DNA of 64,000 nucleotides from Lentisalinibacter salinarum (GTDB lineage Bacteria > Pseudomonadota > Gammaproteobacteria > Steroidobacterales > Woeseiaceae), in NCBI RefSeq assembly GCF_040706555.1, contig NZ_JAPDRH010000003.1, positions 744,001-808,000 of the forward strand. The letters are read 5' to 3'. A program made the translations under genes and the position numbers. The notes under the pieces were generated by a model. It saw nothing but the letters and a program-made list of their open reading frames with translations. It searched no databases and had not been told where the DNA came from. This document shows, piece after piece, positions 53,111 to 61,617 of this stretch (its first letter is position 1; each line of letters opens with the position of its first letter).

Positions 53111-55552
53111 ATGAGGATACTGCTATCGACGGCGCTGGGGGCTTGTGCCGTCTCACTGGCCGGTCTCGGCTATCCCGCCGGCAGCCTCGCCCAGGAGGGC
53201 GCGGGACTCGCCATAGAAGAGATTGTGGTTACCGCCAGGAAGCGCGAGGAGTCGCTGCAGGAGATCCCGATCGCGGTATCCGCCTTCGACGCGCAGACCA
53301 TCGAGAACCGGGGGTTGCAGTCCATCGACGACGTGTCCCGATTCACGCCGGGCCTGAGCTTTTCGAAAGCCTTCGGTCGCGCCACGGAACGACCGGTCAT
53401 CCGCGGCCTCAGTAACGTGCTCGCGGGCGTGCAGTTCGGCGTCGAGGCCGGTGCGGCCTACTTCGTCGACGGCGTCTACTACCCCGGCGACATCCAGAAC
53501 CTGGACCTGGGAGACCTGGAGCGGGTCGAGGTCATCAAGGGGCCCCAGAGCGCGCTCTACGGCCGTAACACCTATTCCGGCGCCATCAACTTCGTGACCC
53601 GCAGCCCCGGCGACGAATTCCGCGTTGACGCGAAGGCGCTGACCGCCAGCGACGGCGAGACCGAGTTCCGGGCCACGGTGTCCGGGCCGATCTTCCGCGA
53701 CGTCCTCGGCGGCAGCCTGACCGCGCGCGCCTACGACTACGACGGCGAGTGGACCAACACCGTCACCGGCGGCACGGTGGGCGACGAGTCCTCGCGCTCG
53801 ATCAGCGGCGTGCTCAACTGGACCCCCACCGATACCTTCCGGCTGCGCACGCGGGTGCAGTTCAACGACGACGACGACGGGCCGCCGCCGATCTTCCTGC
53901 AGCCGGCCGAGTCCAACAACTGCTTCCCGGGATTCCGCTCCATGGCGTCCTGGGCCTTCAGCGGCAGCACCAATAACAACCAGTACTACTGCGGCCAGAT
54001 CAATCCCGGTCAGGTGGCGCTGAACACGGACGCGATCTCCGGCCCTAGCCCGACCGTGCCGGGCATACCGCCGGGCTCCACCTTCTTCGGCGACATCTAC
54101 TCAGGCAACGACGGTACGGCCTTCGACGGCCTGGAACGCGAGCAGACGCTGGTGAGCCTGCTCGCCGACTGGACCATCGGCCCGGGCTACGAGCTGACCG
54201 CGTCCACCGCCTTCCGCACGGACGAGGTGAAGACCGGCTACGACAGCGACCACACGTCGGTGAACTTCTTCTTCGCGCCGCTGCCCAGCGGCCTGACCGA
54301 GGCTTTCTTCGCCAACACGAACAAGGACGAGGTCGATGACTATTCGGTGGAGCTGCGCTTCGCCTCGCCGGTCGACCGCGCCTTCCGCTGGCTCGTGGGC
54401 GGCTTCTTCTACTCCCAGCAACTGGACGGCAGCGACATCACGTTCGCCGATCCCGACGGCGGGCCGGTTATCGACATCTCGGACACCCGTAACGAGGCGT
54501 ATTTCGGCTACATCGAGTACGACTTCAGCGACCGGCTCACCGCCACGCTGGAGGGACGGTATGCGAACGAGACCAAGCAGCTCTGGGACTCCGCCGGATT
54601 CAGCGATCGAGACGAGTGGTCCAACTTCACGCCGCGCGCGACGGTGGACTACCAGATCACCGAGGATACCCTCGTCTACGGTGTGGTGGCCAAGGGCGTC
54701 AAGCCGGGCGGATTCAACGGGTCCCCCGGCGAGATCAACGGCAACCCGACCTACGAGCAGGAAGAGGCCTGGAACTACGAGCTGGGCCTGAAATCCAGCC
54801 TGAACGACGGGCGGGTGCAGTTCTCCGCGGCAGCGTTCTTCATCGACGCGCAGGACATTCAGCTGACGACGCCGGTGCCGAACGAGAGTGGTTCCGCGCT
54901 CACATCCATCGCCACCAACCAGGGCTCGGGCGAGGTCGTCGGCCTCGAGCTGGACGTGCGCGCGAACGTCACGGATCAGCTCGACGTCGGCCTGACCTAC
55001 GCGCTGGCCGACTCCGAGTTCACCGAGGGCTGCGACGACTTCCAGTGGACGCTCACCAGCGGCGGCGGCGAATTGCAGCCCGGCGGCGAGACCGTTAGCG
55101 CAGACTTCACGGGCAACGGCGACTGCTCCATCGAGGGCAAGCAGTTCCCGATCTCCTCCAGGCACCAGGCGAGCGCCTTCTTCAACTGGTATCTGCCGGC
55201 CGGGGGCTCGAACGAGTGGTTCGTCACCGGCGACGTCACCTACGAATCGAAGAAGTACGTGCAGGTGCATAACCTGGCCTACGCACCGGGCGCAACGCTC
55301 GCGGGTCTGCGGGTCGGCTACCAGACGCCGACCTGGCGGGTCTCGGGCTTCGTGCGCAATCTGTTCGACGAGGATTCGGTGATCATCGCCACGCGCTGGC
55401 TGGCGATCCCGTACATCTCGCCGGGCTTCTCGCTGAACACGGCCTCGTTCGTGCCGGGTGCGGCCACCGGTTCGCCGCGCGCCTTCTTCACCACGCTCAG
55501 GCGCGGACGTCAGATCGGCCTGGAGGTCAGCTACTCCTTCGGCGGCAGCTGA
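53111..55552 (+). CDS. TonB-dependent receptor
   Basis: An 813-residue outer-membrane receptor. The signal peptide (about 1-28), TonB box IEEIVVTARKREE, plug domain (LQEIPIAVSAFDAQTIE, VEVIKGPQSALYGRNTYSGAINFVT) and a 22-strand-type barrel ending GLEVSYSFGGS are all recognisable. The sequence style is that of the broad receptors common in marine proteobacteria; the substrate is not identifiable. The start ATG 53111 has GGAGGGGA upstream; a much longer frame to 52919 crosses the operators and is rejected. It has its own promoter region and terminator. Confidence 0.92.
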   Translation: MRILLSTALGACAVSLAGLGYPAGSLAQEGAGLAIEEIVVTARKREESLQEIPIAVSAFDAQTIENRGLQSIDDVSRFTPGLSFSKAFGRATERPVIRGLSNVLAGVQFGVEAGAAYFVDGVYYPGDIQNLDLGDLERVEVIKGPQSALYGRNTYSGAINFVTRSPGDEFRVDAKALTASDGETEFRATVSGPIFRDVLGGSLTARAYDYDGEWTNTVTGGTVGDESSRSISGVLNWTPTDTFRLRTRVQFNDDDDGPPPIFLQPAESNNCFPGFRSMASWAFSGSTNNNQYYCGQINPGQVALNTDAISGPSPTVPGIPPGSTFFGDIYSGNDGTAFDGLEREQTLVSLLADWTIGPGYELTASTAFRTDEVKTGYDSDHTSVNFFFAPLPSGLTEAFFANTNKDEVDDYSVELRFASPVDRAFRWLVGGFFYSQQLDGSDITFADPDGGPVIDISDTRNEAYFGYIEYDFSDRLTATLEGRYANETKQLWDSAGFSDRDEWSNFTPRATVDYQITEDTLVYGVVAKGVKPGGFNGSPGEINGNPTYEQEEAWNYELGLKSSLNDGRVQFSAAAFFIDAQDIQLTTPVPNESGSALTSIATNQGSGEVVGLELDVRANVTDQLDVGLTYALADSEFTEGCDDFQWTLTSGGGELQPGGETVSADFTGNGDCSIEGKQFPISSRHQASAFFNWYLPAGGSNEWFVTGDVTYESKKYVQVHNLAYAPGATLAGLRVGYQTPTWRVSGFVRNLFDEDSVIIATRWLAIPYISPGFSLNTASFVPGAATGSPRAFFTTLRRGRQIGLEVSYSFGGS

Positions 55553-55570
55553 TCCGCCGGCCTCGTTCCG

Positions 55571-55598
55571 GCCCCCGTCGTCCGCGGCGGGGGCTTTT
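55571..55598 (+). terminator. Intrinsic terminator after the second TonB receptor
   Basis: GCCCCCG (55571-55577) pairs with CGGGGGC (55588-55594), with a 10-base loop, then four T. It lies 18 bases after the stop codon. Confidence 0.7.
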
Positions 55599-55670
55599 CC
55601 TCACCCGTCTGAAATATTCGGGCCGCGCGGGCTGGTCTTCCTTAGATGGAAACGTCAGTCTGGAAACACG

Positions 55671-56363
55671 ATGGTCAGGGAACAAGACGCTCTCGTGCTG
55701 TTCTGCAAGCCGCCCGAGCGCTCCAAGCAGCGGCTCGTGCCCGTGCTGGGCGAGCGGCGCACCGCGGAGCTGGCCGCCCGGCTGCTGGACTGTGCGCTGG
55801 AGGACCTGGCGGGATGGCCGGGCAGCGTCGTGCTCTCCCCCGCCGAGCCCGGCGACGGCGACTGGGCCGCGGGGCTCGGCCTGGAGCGCTCATGCATACT
55901 GTTCCAGCGAGGCGGCAATCTCGGCGAGCGTTTGGACGACATCGACCTGCGGCTCCGCGACGAAGGTTATCGGAGGCGGCTCTACATGGGCATCGACTGC
56001 CCGCTCCTCGGCGTCCCGGCACTGACGGCCGCGGCAAACGCCCTGGACGAGGCAGACGTGGTGCTGGGCGCTGCGGAAGACGGCGGCGTGGTATTCATGG
56101 GCACCGGCCCGGGATGGCCGCCGCTGGCCGGGCTGCCCTGGAGCACGGAGCGGCTGGCGCAGGCACTGGCCGGCGCCTGCGAGGCCGCAGGCCTGCGGGT
56201 GCGCTGGCTCGGGCGCTGGCCGGACGTCGACCGGGCGGCAGACCTCGGGACGCTGGCCGCCGCGCTCGGCGACGACGCGCGGCCGGCGCGGCAGCGGCTG
56301 CGGGACTGGCTGGAGGACTGGCTGCGGCCACAGGAACACGGACAACGGCAGGACGGACAGTGA
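55671..56363 (+). CDS. TIGR04282-like CofC-type transferase (rSAM-associated transferase 1)
   Basis: A 230-residue DUF2064-type protein with a nucleotidyl/glycosyl transferase-like fold (ALVLFCKPPERSKQRLVP, GNLGERLDDIDLRL, YMGIDCPLLGVPALTAAANAL, VVLGAAEDGGVVFMG). The family was defined as transferase 1 associated with radical SAM and selenodomain proteins and is also reported in arsenosugar gene sets. Activity is not established. It is the first gene of a six-gene rightward operon and its stop overlaps the next start (GTGA 56360-56363). Confidence 0.85.
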   Translation: MVREQDALVLFCKPPERSKQRLVPVLGERRTAELAARLLDCALEDLAGWPGSVVLSPAEPGDGDWAAGLGLERSCILFQRGGNLGERLDDIDLRLRDEGYRRRLYMGIDCPLLGVPALTAAANALDEADVVLGAAEDGGVVFMGTGPGWPPLAGLPWSTERLAQALAGACEAAGLRVRWLGRWPDVDRAADLGTLAAALGDDARPARQRLRDWLEDWLRPQEHGQRQDGQ

Positions 56364-57067
56364 ATTCACGCATACGCATACTGATACTTGTGGCCGGCCT
56401 GCTGGCGCTCGGCGTGGCGGTCTATGCGCTGCCGGTCGGCCGCTGGCTGGAAGCGGTGATCGGCTGGATCGGAGCGCACCGCGAGACCGCGGGGCTGGCG
56501 TTCTTCGCCACCTACGTGGTGGCCACGGTCTTCCTGATCCCCGGTTCCATCCTCACCGTGGCGGCAGGATTCCTGTTCGGGGTCGTGGTCGGCACCGTCG
56601 TGGTCAGCATCTCCAGCGTGGCCGGCGCGACGGCGGCGTTCCTGGTAGGCCGGGGGCTCGGCCGGGACTGGGTGCGCCGCAAAGTGGGCACCGACCGGCG
56701 CCTTGCCGCGGTGGACCGGGCCACGGAGGACCGCGGTTTCCTGATCGTCATGCTGCTCAGGCTCTCGCCCGTGTTCCCCTTCAACGCGCTGAACTATTTC
56801 CTGAGCCTGACCGGCGTGAAGACCGTGCACTATGTGCTGGCCTCCTGGATCGGCATGCTCCCCGCAACCATCCTCTACGTGTACATCGGCTCGGCGGCTC
56901 AGGACCTCGCAGCCCTGCTGGCCGGAGACTTCGGCACGGGGGCGGCCGGCGATATCCTGTTCTTCGCCGGCCTCGGCGCCACGGCCTTGGTGACGGTACT
57001 GGTGACCCGGTTCGCCACCCGCGCGCTGCGCACGGAACTTGCCCGGGCCGAGGAGGCCCAGTCATGA
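56360..57067 (+). CDS. TVP38/TMEM64 (VTT/DedA-like) membrane protein
   Basis: A 235-residue integral membrane protein with about six hydrophobic segments. FFATYVVATVFLIPGSILTVAAGFLFG and LLRLSPVFPFNALNYFLSLTGV hold the VTT-domain re-entrant motifs. VTT proteins move lipids or lipid-linked molecules across membranes. Many bacteria carry a VTT gene next to, or fused with, a MerA-like flavoprotein, as here. It starts at GTG 56360 and ends four bases into the next gene (ATGA 57064-57067). Confidence 0.88.
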   Translation: MNSRIRILILVAGLLALGVAVYALPVGRWLEAVIGWIGAHRETAGLAFFATYVVATVFLIPGSILTVAAGFLFGVVVGTVVVSISSVAGATAAFLVGRGLGRDWVRRKVGTDRRLAAVDRATEDRGFLIVMLLRLSPVFPFNALNYFLSLTGVKTVHYVLASWIGMLPATILYVYIGSAAQDLAALLAGDFGTGAAGDILFFAGLGATALVTVLVTRFATRALRTELARAEEAQS

Positions 57068-58521
57068 GCGGCTATCCGGGCGCAGCGGCGGACCGGGAAT
57101 GGCGCAGCCTCGTCTTCCCGGCGGACTACCGCAATCCTGTACCGGCTGACCGCTACCACCTGGTGGTGATCGGGGCGGGTCCCGGCGGGCTCGTCACGGC
57201 CATCGGCGCCGCGGGACTCGGTGCCAGAGTGGCGCTGGTCGAGCGCCACGCGATGGGCGGCGACTGCCTGAACGCGGGCTGCATCCCCTCCAAGGCCCTG
57301 CTGGCCATGGCGAAGCGGCGCCGCGCGAGCGGCGGCGAGCAGCCGGACTTCGACGAGGCCTTCGCCTGGCTGCGCTCGGTGCGCGCGGGAATCGCCCATC
57401 ACGATTCGGTGGAGCGCTACAGCGAGGCGGGCGTGGACGTCTTCCTCGGCGAGGCCCGATTCATCGACGGCCACACCGTGTCCGTGGGCGATGCCCGCCT
57501 GCGTGCGCGCTCGGTGGTGGTCGCCACCGGCAGCCGCGCCGCCATGCCGTCCATCGAGGGCCTGGCCGAAGCCGAACCGCTGACCAACGAAACCTTCTTC
57601 GACCTGCGCGAGCAGCCCCGCCGGCTGGCGATCCTCGGCGCCGGCGCCGTCGGTTCGGAACTCGCGCAGGCGATGGCGCTGCTCGGCACCGAGGTGCACC
57701 TGTTCGAGGCGGCCGAGCGGCCGCTGCCGGCGGAGATTCCCGCCGCCGGCGAACTCGTCGCCGCCCGGCTCAGGCAAGACCGCGTGCACTGCCACTTCGG
57801 CGCCGCGGTCGAGTCGGTCCGGCAGCAGGACGGTACGGTGACGGTGCGTGCCGGTGACGTCACGGCCGAGGCGGACGCGCTGCTGGTCGCCCTTGGCCGT
57901 CAGCCCAACATCGAGGGCCTGGACCTGGAAGCGGCCGGCGTGGACTACGACGCGCGGGACGGAATCCACGTCGACGAGCGGCTGCGCACGTCGAATCGCG
58001 CCGTCTACGCGATCGGCGATGTGGCCTCGCGGCAGCGCTACACGAGCAATGCGGACCGCCAGGCCAGGGTCGTCATCCGCAATGCGCTGTTCCCGGGCAG
58101 CGGCACGATGGATGCCCGCCATGTGACCCGCTGCGTCTACACCCAGCCCGAAGTCGCCCACGTCGGCGCGGAGGAGACGGAACTCGCGGAGGAAGCATTC
58201 GACGTCTACGAGGTCGAGTGGGGCGAGCTCGACCGGGGCCGCGCCACCGGCGATACGACGGGTTTCGCGCGGGTACTGACGGAGAAAGGCGGCGACCGGA
58301 TACTCTCGGCGACGCTGGTGGGCAGCGACGCCGGCGAGCAGATAGCGCCGCTGTCGATCCTGCTGGCCCGCGGCGAGGGACTGGGCGCGCTGGACCCTGC
58401 CGTCTTCGCCTATCCTACTCGCGCCGAGTACCTGCGGCGCCTCGCCGACGCGTGGAACCGCAGCCGGCTCACGCCGTTCGTCGCGAGGTTGTTCCGGTTC
58501 TGGCTCAGGCTCCGCGGGTGA
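57064..58521 (+). CDS. MerA/dihydrolipoyl-dehydrogenase-like FAD-dependent oxidoreductase
   Basis: A 485-residue pyridine nucleotide-disulfide oxidoreductase. FAD site VVIGAGPGGLVTA, redox-active pair Cys68 and Cys73 (GGDCLNAGCIPSKALL), NAD(P) site LGAGAVGSELAQAM and FAD site YAIGDVA. In the C-terminal dimer domain the usual His-Pro-Thr active-site motif reads YPTRAEY, so the acid/base histidine is tyrosine. Electron transfer to a membrane or thiol partner is more likely than lipoamide chemistry. It is coupled to the VTT gene and to the next glycosyltransferase gene (GTGA 58518-58521). Confidence 0.9.
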   Translation: MSGYPGAAADREWRSLVFPADYRNPVPADRYHLVVIGAGPGGLVTAIGAAGLGARVALVERHAMGGDCLNAGCIPSKALLAMAKRRRASGGEQPDFDEAFAWLRSVRAGIAHHDSVERYSEAGVDVFLGEARFIDGHTVSVGDARLRARSVVVATGSRAAMPSIEGLAEAEPLTNETFFDLREQPRRLAILGAGAVGSELAQAMALLGTEVHLFEAAERPLPAEIPAAGELVAARLRQDRVHCHFGAAVESVRQQDGTVTVRAGDVTAEADALLVALGRQPNIEGLDLEAAGVDYDARDGIHVDERLRTSNRAVYAIGDVASRQRYTSNADRQARVVIRNALFPGSGTMDARHVTRCVYTQPEVAHVGAEETELAEEAFDVYEVEWGELDRGRATGDTTGFARVLTEKGGDRILSATLVGSDAGEQIAPLSILLARGEGLGALDPAVFAYPTRAEYLRRLADAWNRSRLTPFVARLFRFWLRLRG

Positions 58522-59228
58522 GTGGCGAGCGCGTCGCCGTAATCGTCCCCGTCCGTGGAGATGCGGGACCGCTGGCAGAGTTGCTCGGCCAGCTGGGCGA
58601 CGAGCCGGACGAGACGATCGTGGTGAGCGCGGGCGACGACGCGGCCATCGGGCGTATCTGCGCGGAGGCGGGGGCGCGGTGCCTGACCGCCCGGGCGGGC
58701 CGTGGCCCTCAGCAGCACGCGGGTGCGCTGGCGGCGCGGGCCGACTGGTTGTGGTTCCTGCACGCCGACGCACTGCCCTGCCCAGGGTCGGTCGCGCGGA
58801 TCCGCGAGGCCGGCGGCCAAGGCGCAGTGGGCGGCTATTTCCGCTTCCGCTTCCGGGGCCCGCAGACGGCCGGACGCCGGCTGCTGGCCGCGCTGATCAA
58901 CATCCGCGCCCGCCTGGGCATCCCCTACGGCGACCAGGGGCTGTTCTTCCGGCGCGACGTCTATCTGGACTGCGGCGGCTTCCCCGACGAACCGCTGTTC
59001 GAGGAGGTCCGTCTGGTCCGGCGCGCGCGGGGCCGGGGCCTCTTCGTGGGCCTGCCCTCGCCGCTCGGCGTCTCACCCCGGCGCTGGGAGCGGGATGGCT
59101 GGATACGCCGCACGCTGAGCAACCGCATGCTCGCTTTGGGCTATGCTATGGGGTTTTCCCCGCGCCGGCTGGCGCGCATCTACGATAATCGCAAGGAGAA
59201 CCGGGTTAACCGGCAGACACGATCATGA
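58518..59228 (+). CDS. TIGR04283-like family 2 glycosyltransferase (rSAM-associated transferase 2)
   Basis: A 236-residue GT-A-fold transferase. VAVIVPVRGDAGPL, the Asp-x-Asp-like segment FLHADALPC, and FRFRFRGPQTAGRRLLAALINIRARLGIPYGDQGLFFRRD, quoted in parts of the known pattern, match transferase 2 of rSAM/selenodomain-associated clusters. Transferases 1 and 2 commonly occur together, as in this operon. Starts at GTG 58518 and overlaps the next ATG (59225-59228). Confidence 0.87.
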   Translation: MSGERVAVIVPVRGDAGPLAELLGQLGDEPDETIVVSAGDDAAIGRICAEAGARCLTARAGRGPQQHAGALAARADWLWFLHADALPCPGSVARIREAGGQGAVGGYFRFRFRGPQTAGRRLLAALINIRARLGIPYGDQGLFFRRDVYLDCGGFPDEPLFEEVRLVRRARGRGLFVGLPSPLGVSPRRWERDGWIRRTLSNRMLALGYAMGFSPRRLARIYDNRKENRVNRQTRS

Positions 59229-59620
59229 CCATCTACGCTGGCAATTCCTGGGCGCTCAGGCTCGCTCCCGGCTGGACCGGCCGCAGCGAGGACGACGCCG
59301 AAGTGCTCTATCACCCCGAGGGCGCCGGCGCGCTGCGCGTAAGCGCGGCGCGCAAGGACGATCCGGTCACGGACGAGGACCTGCAGGGCTTCGCGGCCCA
59401 GCACCCGGAGGAAGGCGCCAGTGTCGAGGCCGTGGAATGCGGCGAATTCCGGGGCTACCGCTACGAGATCGAGGGCGAGAGCGTCCTCGTGCGCCAGTGG
59501 TTCCTGCGGGCGGGTACTCTGGCGCTTTTCCTCACCTATAACTGTTCGCTGGAACACGCGGGCGAGGAGGACGAAGCGCTGGAGACCATGCTGGAGACGC
59601 TGAGCCTCGTCGATGACTGA
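59225..59620 (+). CDS. Small protein of unknown function
   Basis: A 131-residue acidic protein without signal peptide or membrane segment. It begins MTIYAGNSWALRLAPGWTG and has a repeated pattern of beta-strands (GALRVSAARKDD, FRGYRYEIEGESVLVRQWFLRAGTLALFLTYN) that resembles small PsbP/DUF1795-like or immunity-type folds. The helical end is ALETMLETLSLVDD. It is coupled to both neighbours: ATGA with the glycosyltransferase gene, and an 8-base overlap with the radical SAM gene. It could be a chaperone or binding partner of the radical SAM enzyme; this is inference. Confidence 0.75.
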   Translation: MTIYAGNSWALRLAPGWTGRSEDDAEVLYHPEGAGALRVSAARKDDPVTDEDLQGFAAQHPEEGASVEAVECGEFRGYRYEIEGESVLVRQWFLRAGTLALFLTYNCSLEHAGEEDEALETMLETLSLVDD

Positions 59621-60515
59621 ACGCCCGTCCCTTTACCGGACGAGAGCCGGCGAGCCGCGAGGCTATATCGATGCGCATGCTCTCGACGAACTCTGGTTTC
59701 ATACCGGCACAGCCTGCAACCTGGCCTGCCCGTTTTGCCTGGAGGGGTCGAAGCCGGGCGACACGAGGCTCGACCGGATCACGCTGGAGGACGTGCAGCC
59801 GTTGATGGCGGAGGCGTGCGACCGGGGGGTGAGGCAGTTCTCGTTTACGGGCGGCGAGCCGTTCATCGTCAAGGACTTCGTGCGCATCCTCCGGGCTGCG
59901 GCGTCGTTGCGCCCCTGCCTGGTACTGACCAACGGCACCGAGCCGGTGCTGAAGCGGCTGCCGCAGATCGGGAGCCTGCGGGAATGCAAGCACCCGATCT
60001 CGTTCCGCGTCAGCATCGACTGGCCGGAGCGGGATCGTCACGATGCGGGTCGCGGCGCCGGCACCTTCGATCAGGCGCTGGAGGGCATACGGTCCCTTGC
60101 CGCGCTCGGTTTTGCCGTCTCGATGGCGCGCCAGGCAGAGAAGGACGAAGACAGCTCCGCGGCAGACGAAGTCTTCCGCAAATTGTTCGCCGCCAACGGT
60201 ATCGACCGGAACACCCGCATCGTATCATTCCCGGATTTCGGCACGCCCGGCAGCGCCTTCGACGTCCCGGAGATCACCGAGGACTGCATGACCCGTTATC
60301 ACACGGAGGAATCCCGGCGCGGCTTCATGTGCGCATATTCCCGCATGGTGATCAAGAAAGCGGGCAGGATGCGAGTGTACGCCTGCACGCTGGTGGACGA
60401 CGACGAAGACTACGATCTGGGTGGCAGCCTGGCGGAGGCCGACCGGCGCGTCTTCCTGCGCCACCACCGCTGCTATAGCTGCTTCGCCTACGGCGCCTCC
60501 TGCAGCGAATCCTGA
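59613..60515 (+). CDS. Radical SAM protein with cysteine-rich C-terminus
   Basis: A 300-residue radical SAM enzyme. The iron-sulfur motif CNLACPFC (Cys35, 39, 42) has the classic CX3CX2C spacing, and FSFTGGEPFIVKDF is the SAM-binding Gly-Gly-Glu-Pro motif. Towards the end are cysteines in RRGFMCAYS, VYACTLVD and HRCYSCFAYGASC, which can bind an auxiliary cluster as in SPASM-type proteins. It differs from ArsS of arsenosugar pathways in the region after the third cysteine (CLEGSKPGD). It is the last gene of the overlapping six-gene operon. Substrate unknown. No in-frame TGA selenocysteine signal is evident. Confidence 0.88.
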   Translation: MTERPSLYRTRAGEPRGYIDAHALDELWFHTGTACNLACPFCLEGSKPGDTRLDRITLEDVQPLMAEACDRGVRQFSFTGGEPFIVKDFVRILRAAASLRPCLVLTNGTEPVLKRLPQIGSLRECKHPISFRVSIDWPERDRHDAGRGAGTFDQALEGIRSLAALGFAVSMARQAEKDEDSSAADEVFRKLFAANGIDRNTRIVSFPDFGTPGSAFDVPEITEDCMTRYHTEESRRGFMCAYSRMVIKKAGRMRVYACTLVDDDEDYDLGGSLAEADRRVFLRHHRCYSCFAYGASCSES

Positions 60516-60526
60516 AGGTGCTGAAG

Positions 60527-60637
60527 GTGCCGGACCGAACTTTTGCAACTTTTTTGCGTTTCGACGTTTGCGCGTCGGGCGGCTGTCTGAATCGCAGGAC
60601 AACAAGTTCAAAAAGTTGCAAAAGTTCGGTCCGGCAC
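60527..60637. repeat. Long inverted repeat element (28-base perfect arms)
   Basis: Left arm 60527-60554 and right arm 60610-60637 are perfect reverse complements, each beginning or ending with GTGCCGGACCGAAC / GTTCGGTCCGGCAC and continuing into TTTTGCAACTTTTT. They enclose 55 bases. Tandem CTGAAGGTG copies (60512-60529) precede it and ACGTGCTAG copies (from 60635) follow. The arm sequence recurs, diverged, at 7444. It looks like a REP/MITE-like dispersed element placed between two convergent genes. Confidence 0.85.
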
Positions 60638-60659
60638 GTGCTAGACGTGCTAGGCCTTG

Positions 60660-61607
60660 CTAGGCGGGGAAGAAGTCGATCGGTTTTGTGGTCGTGACGG
60701 GTTCCACGTCTTTCGCGTCGAAGCGGAAGAGTTTGACGCGCTGGACGAGCTTGCGTTCGAGTTCATCGTCGCCGAGGTCGCTGGAGACGATCTCGCAGGC
60801 CGTTACCGCACCCGACGGGGCGATGGTCAGCCTCAGCACCAGCTTGCCCTGCAGCGTGGGGTCGCGGCGCAGCGCACGGTTGTACAGCGCATAGATCGCG
60901 CCCTTGTTGCGGTCGAAGACCAGCTCGATCTCTTCCCGACTGCGCGACGCCTTGCCACTGTCGCCGGTCCGGCGCGCCTCGCCACCGCCGCGGCCGACGC
61001 CGGCGACCGGGCTCTCCACCCTGGTGGTGTCCCGCGCGGCGAGTCCACTGCCGCCGGTATTGCGCGACAGCGAAGCCGTATTGATGCCGCCGCTGCCGCC
61101 GGCCACGTTGGACGTGACCAGCGAACGTACGTTACTGGGTCCGCTGCCGACCGATCCGGTCAGCTCCTTGTCCGACTTGACCGCGGCCACCGCCTCGTTG
61201 TCGCGTAAATCAGCGAGCTCGTCCGCGAAGGGCAGCAGACCCGCCACCGAGGCTTTCTCCCGTGCCTGCTCCACCCGGTCGACCGGCTCCGGCTCCGGTT
61301 GGGGCTCCGCGACCACCTTTTCGGGGACCGTCTCCTCGGCCACCACGGGCTCCGGCTCCTCGGTCTTCTCCTCCACCCTGGGCGGAGGCGGGGGCGGCGT
61401 GCGCTCCTCCATCATCAGCTCGACGAAACGCTCGGGGATCTCCTCCGCCTCGAACGGATCGCGCTCCGGCACCGGCAGCCAGGGCCAGACGAGGGCCAGC
61501 AACAACAGGGTGCCACCCACGGCCGCCAGGATGCGCCGGAAGCGCCGCTCCTGCTCCGTCGAGACGGACCAGGGGAGCTCGTACTCTCTGTAGAACGGTA
61601 TATCCAA
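60660..61607 (-). CDS. AgmX/PglI-type TonB-like energy transducer
   Basis: A 315-residue protein. Cytoplasmic N-terminus, one transmembrane helix (about 28-45, ILAAVGGTLLLLALVWPW), a Pro/Glu-rich spacer (TPPPPPPRVEEKTEEPEP), a Gly/Ser-rich periplasmic region, and a C-terminal AgmX/TonB-like domain (IYALYNRALRRDPTLQGKLVLRLTIAPSGAVTACEI). It would transmit proton-motive-force energy from the ExbB/ExbD motor to an outer-membrane or envelope partner. The start is TTG 61607, with GAGGGG a few bases upstream, just after the ExbD stop; the frame continuing to 61697 overlaps exbD and is rejected. Confidence 0.85.
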   Translation of the reverse strand: MDIPFYREYELPWSVSTEQERRFRRILAAVGGTLLLLALVWPWLPVPERDPFEAEEIPERFVELMMEERTPPPPPPRVEEKTEEPEPVVAEETVPEKVVAEPQPEPEPVDRVEQAREKASVAGLLPFADELADLRDNEAVAAVKSDKELTGSVGSGPSNVRSLVTSNVAGGSGGINTASLSRNTGGSGLAARDTTRVESPVAGVGRGGGEARRTGDSGKASRSREEIELVFDRNKGAIYALYNRALRRDPTLQGKLVLRLTIAPSGAVTACEIVSSDLGDDELERKLVQRVKLFRFDAKDVEPVTTTKPIDFFPA

Positions 61608-61617
61608 GTCCGTCCCC

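Noticed and set aside
60480..60530. Selenocysteine read-through at the end of the radical SAM gene
   Set aside because: The stop TGA is followed after few codons by another in-frame TGA (60522 region) and no downstream coding continuation with conserved residues is seen.
60516..60660. Long inverted repeat as a bidirectional terminator
   Set aside because: No T run follows either arm in the outward direction and the loop is 55 bases, so a mobile or REP-like element is more likely than a terminator.
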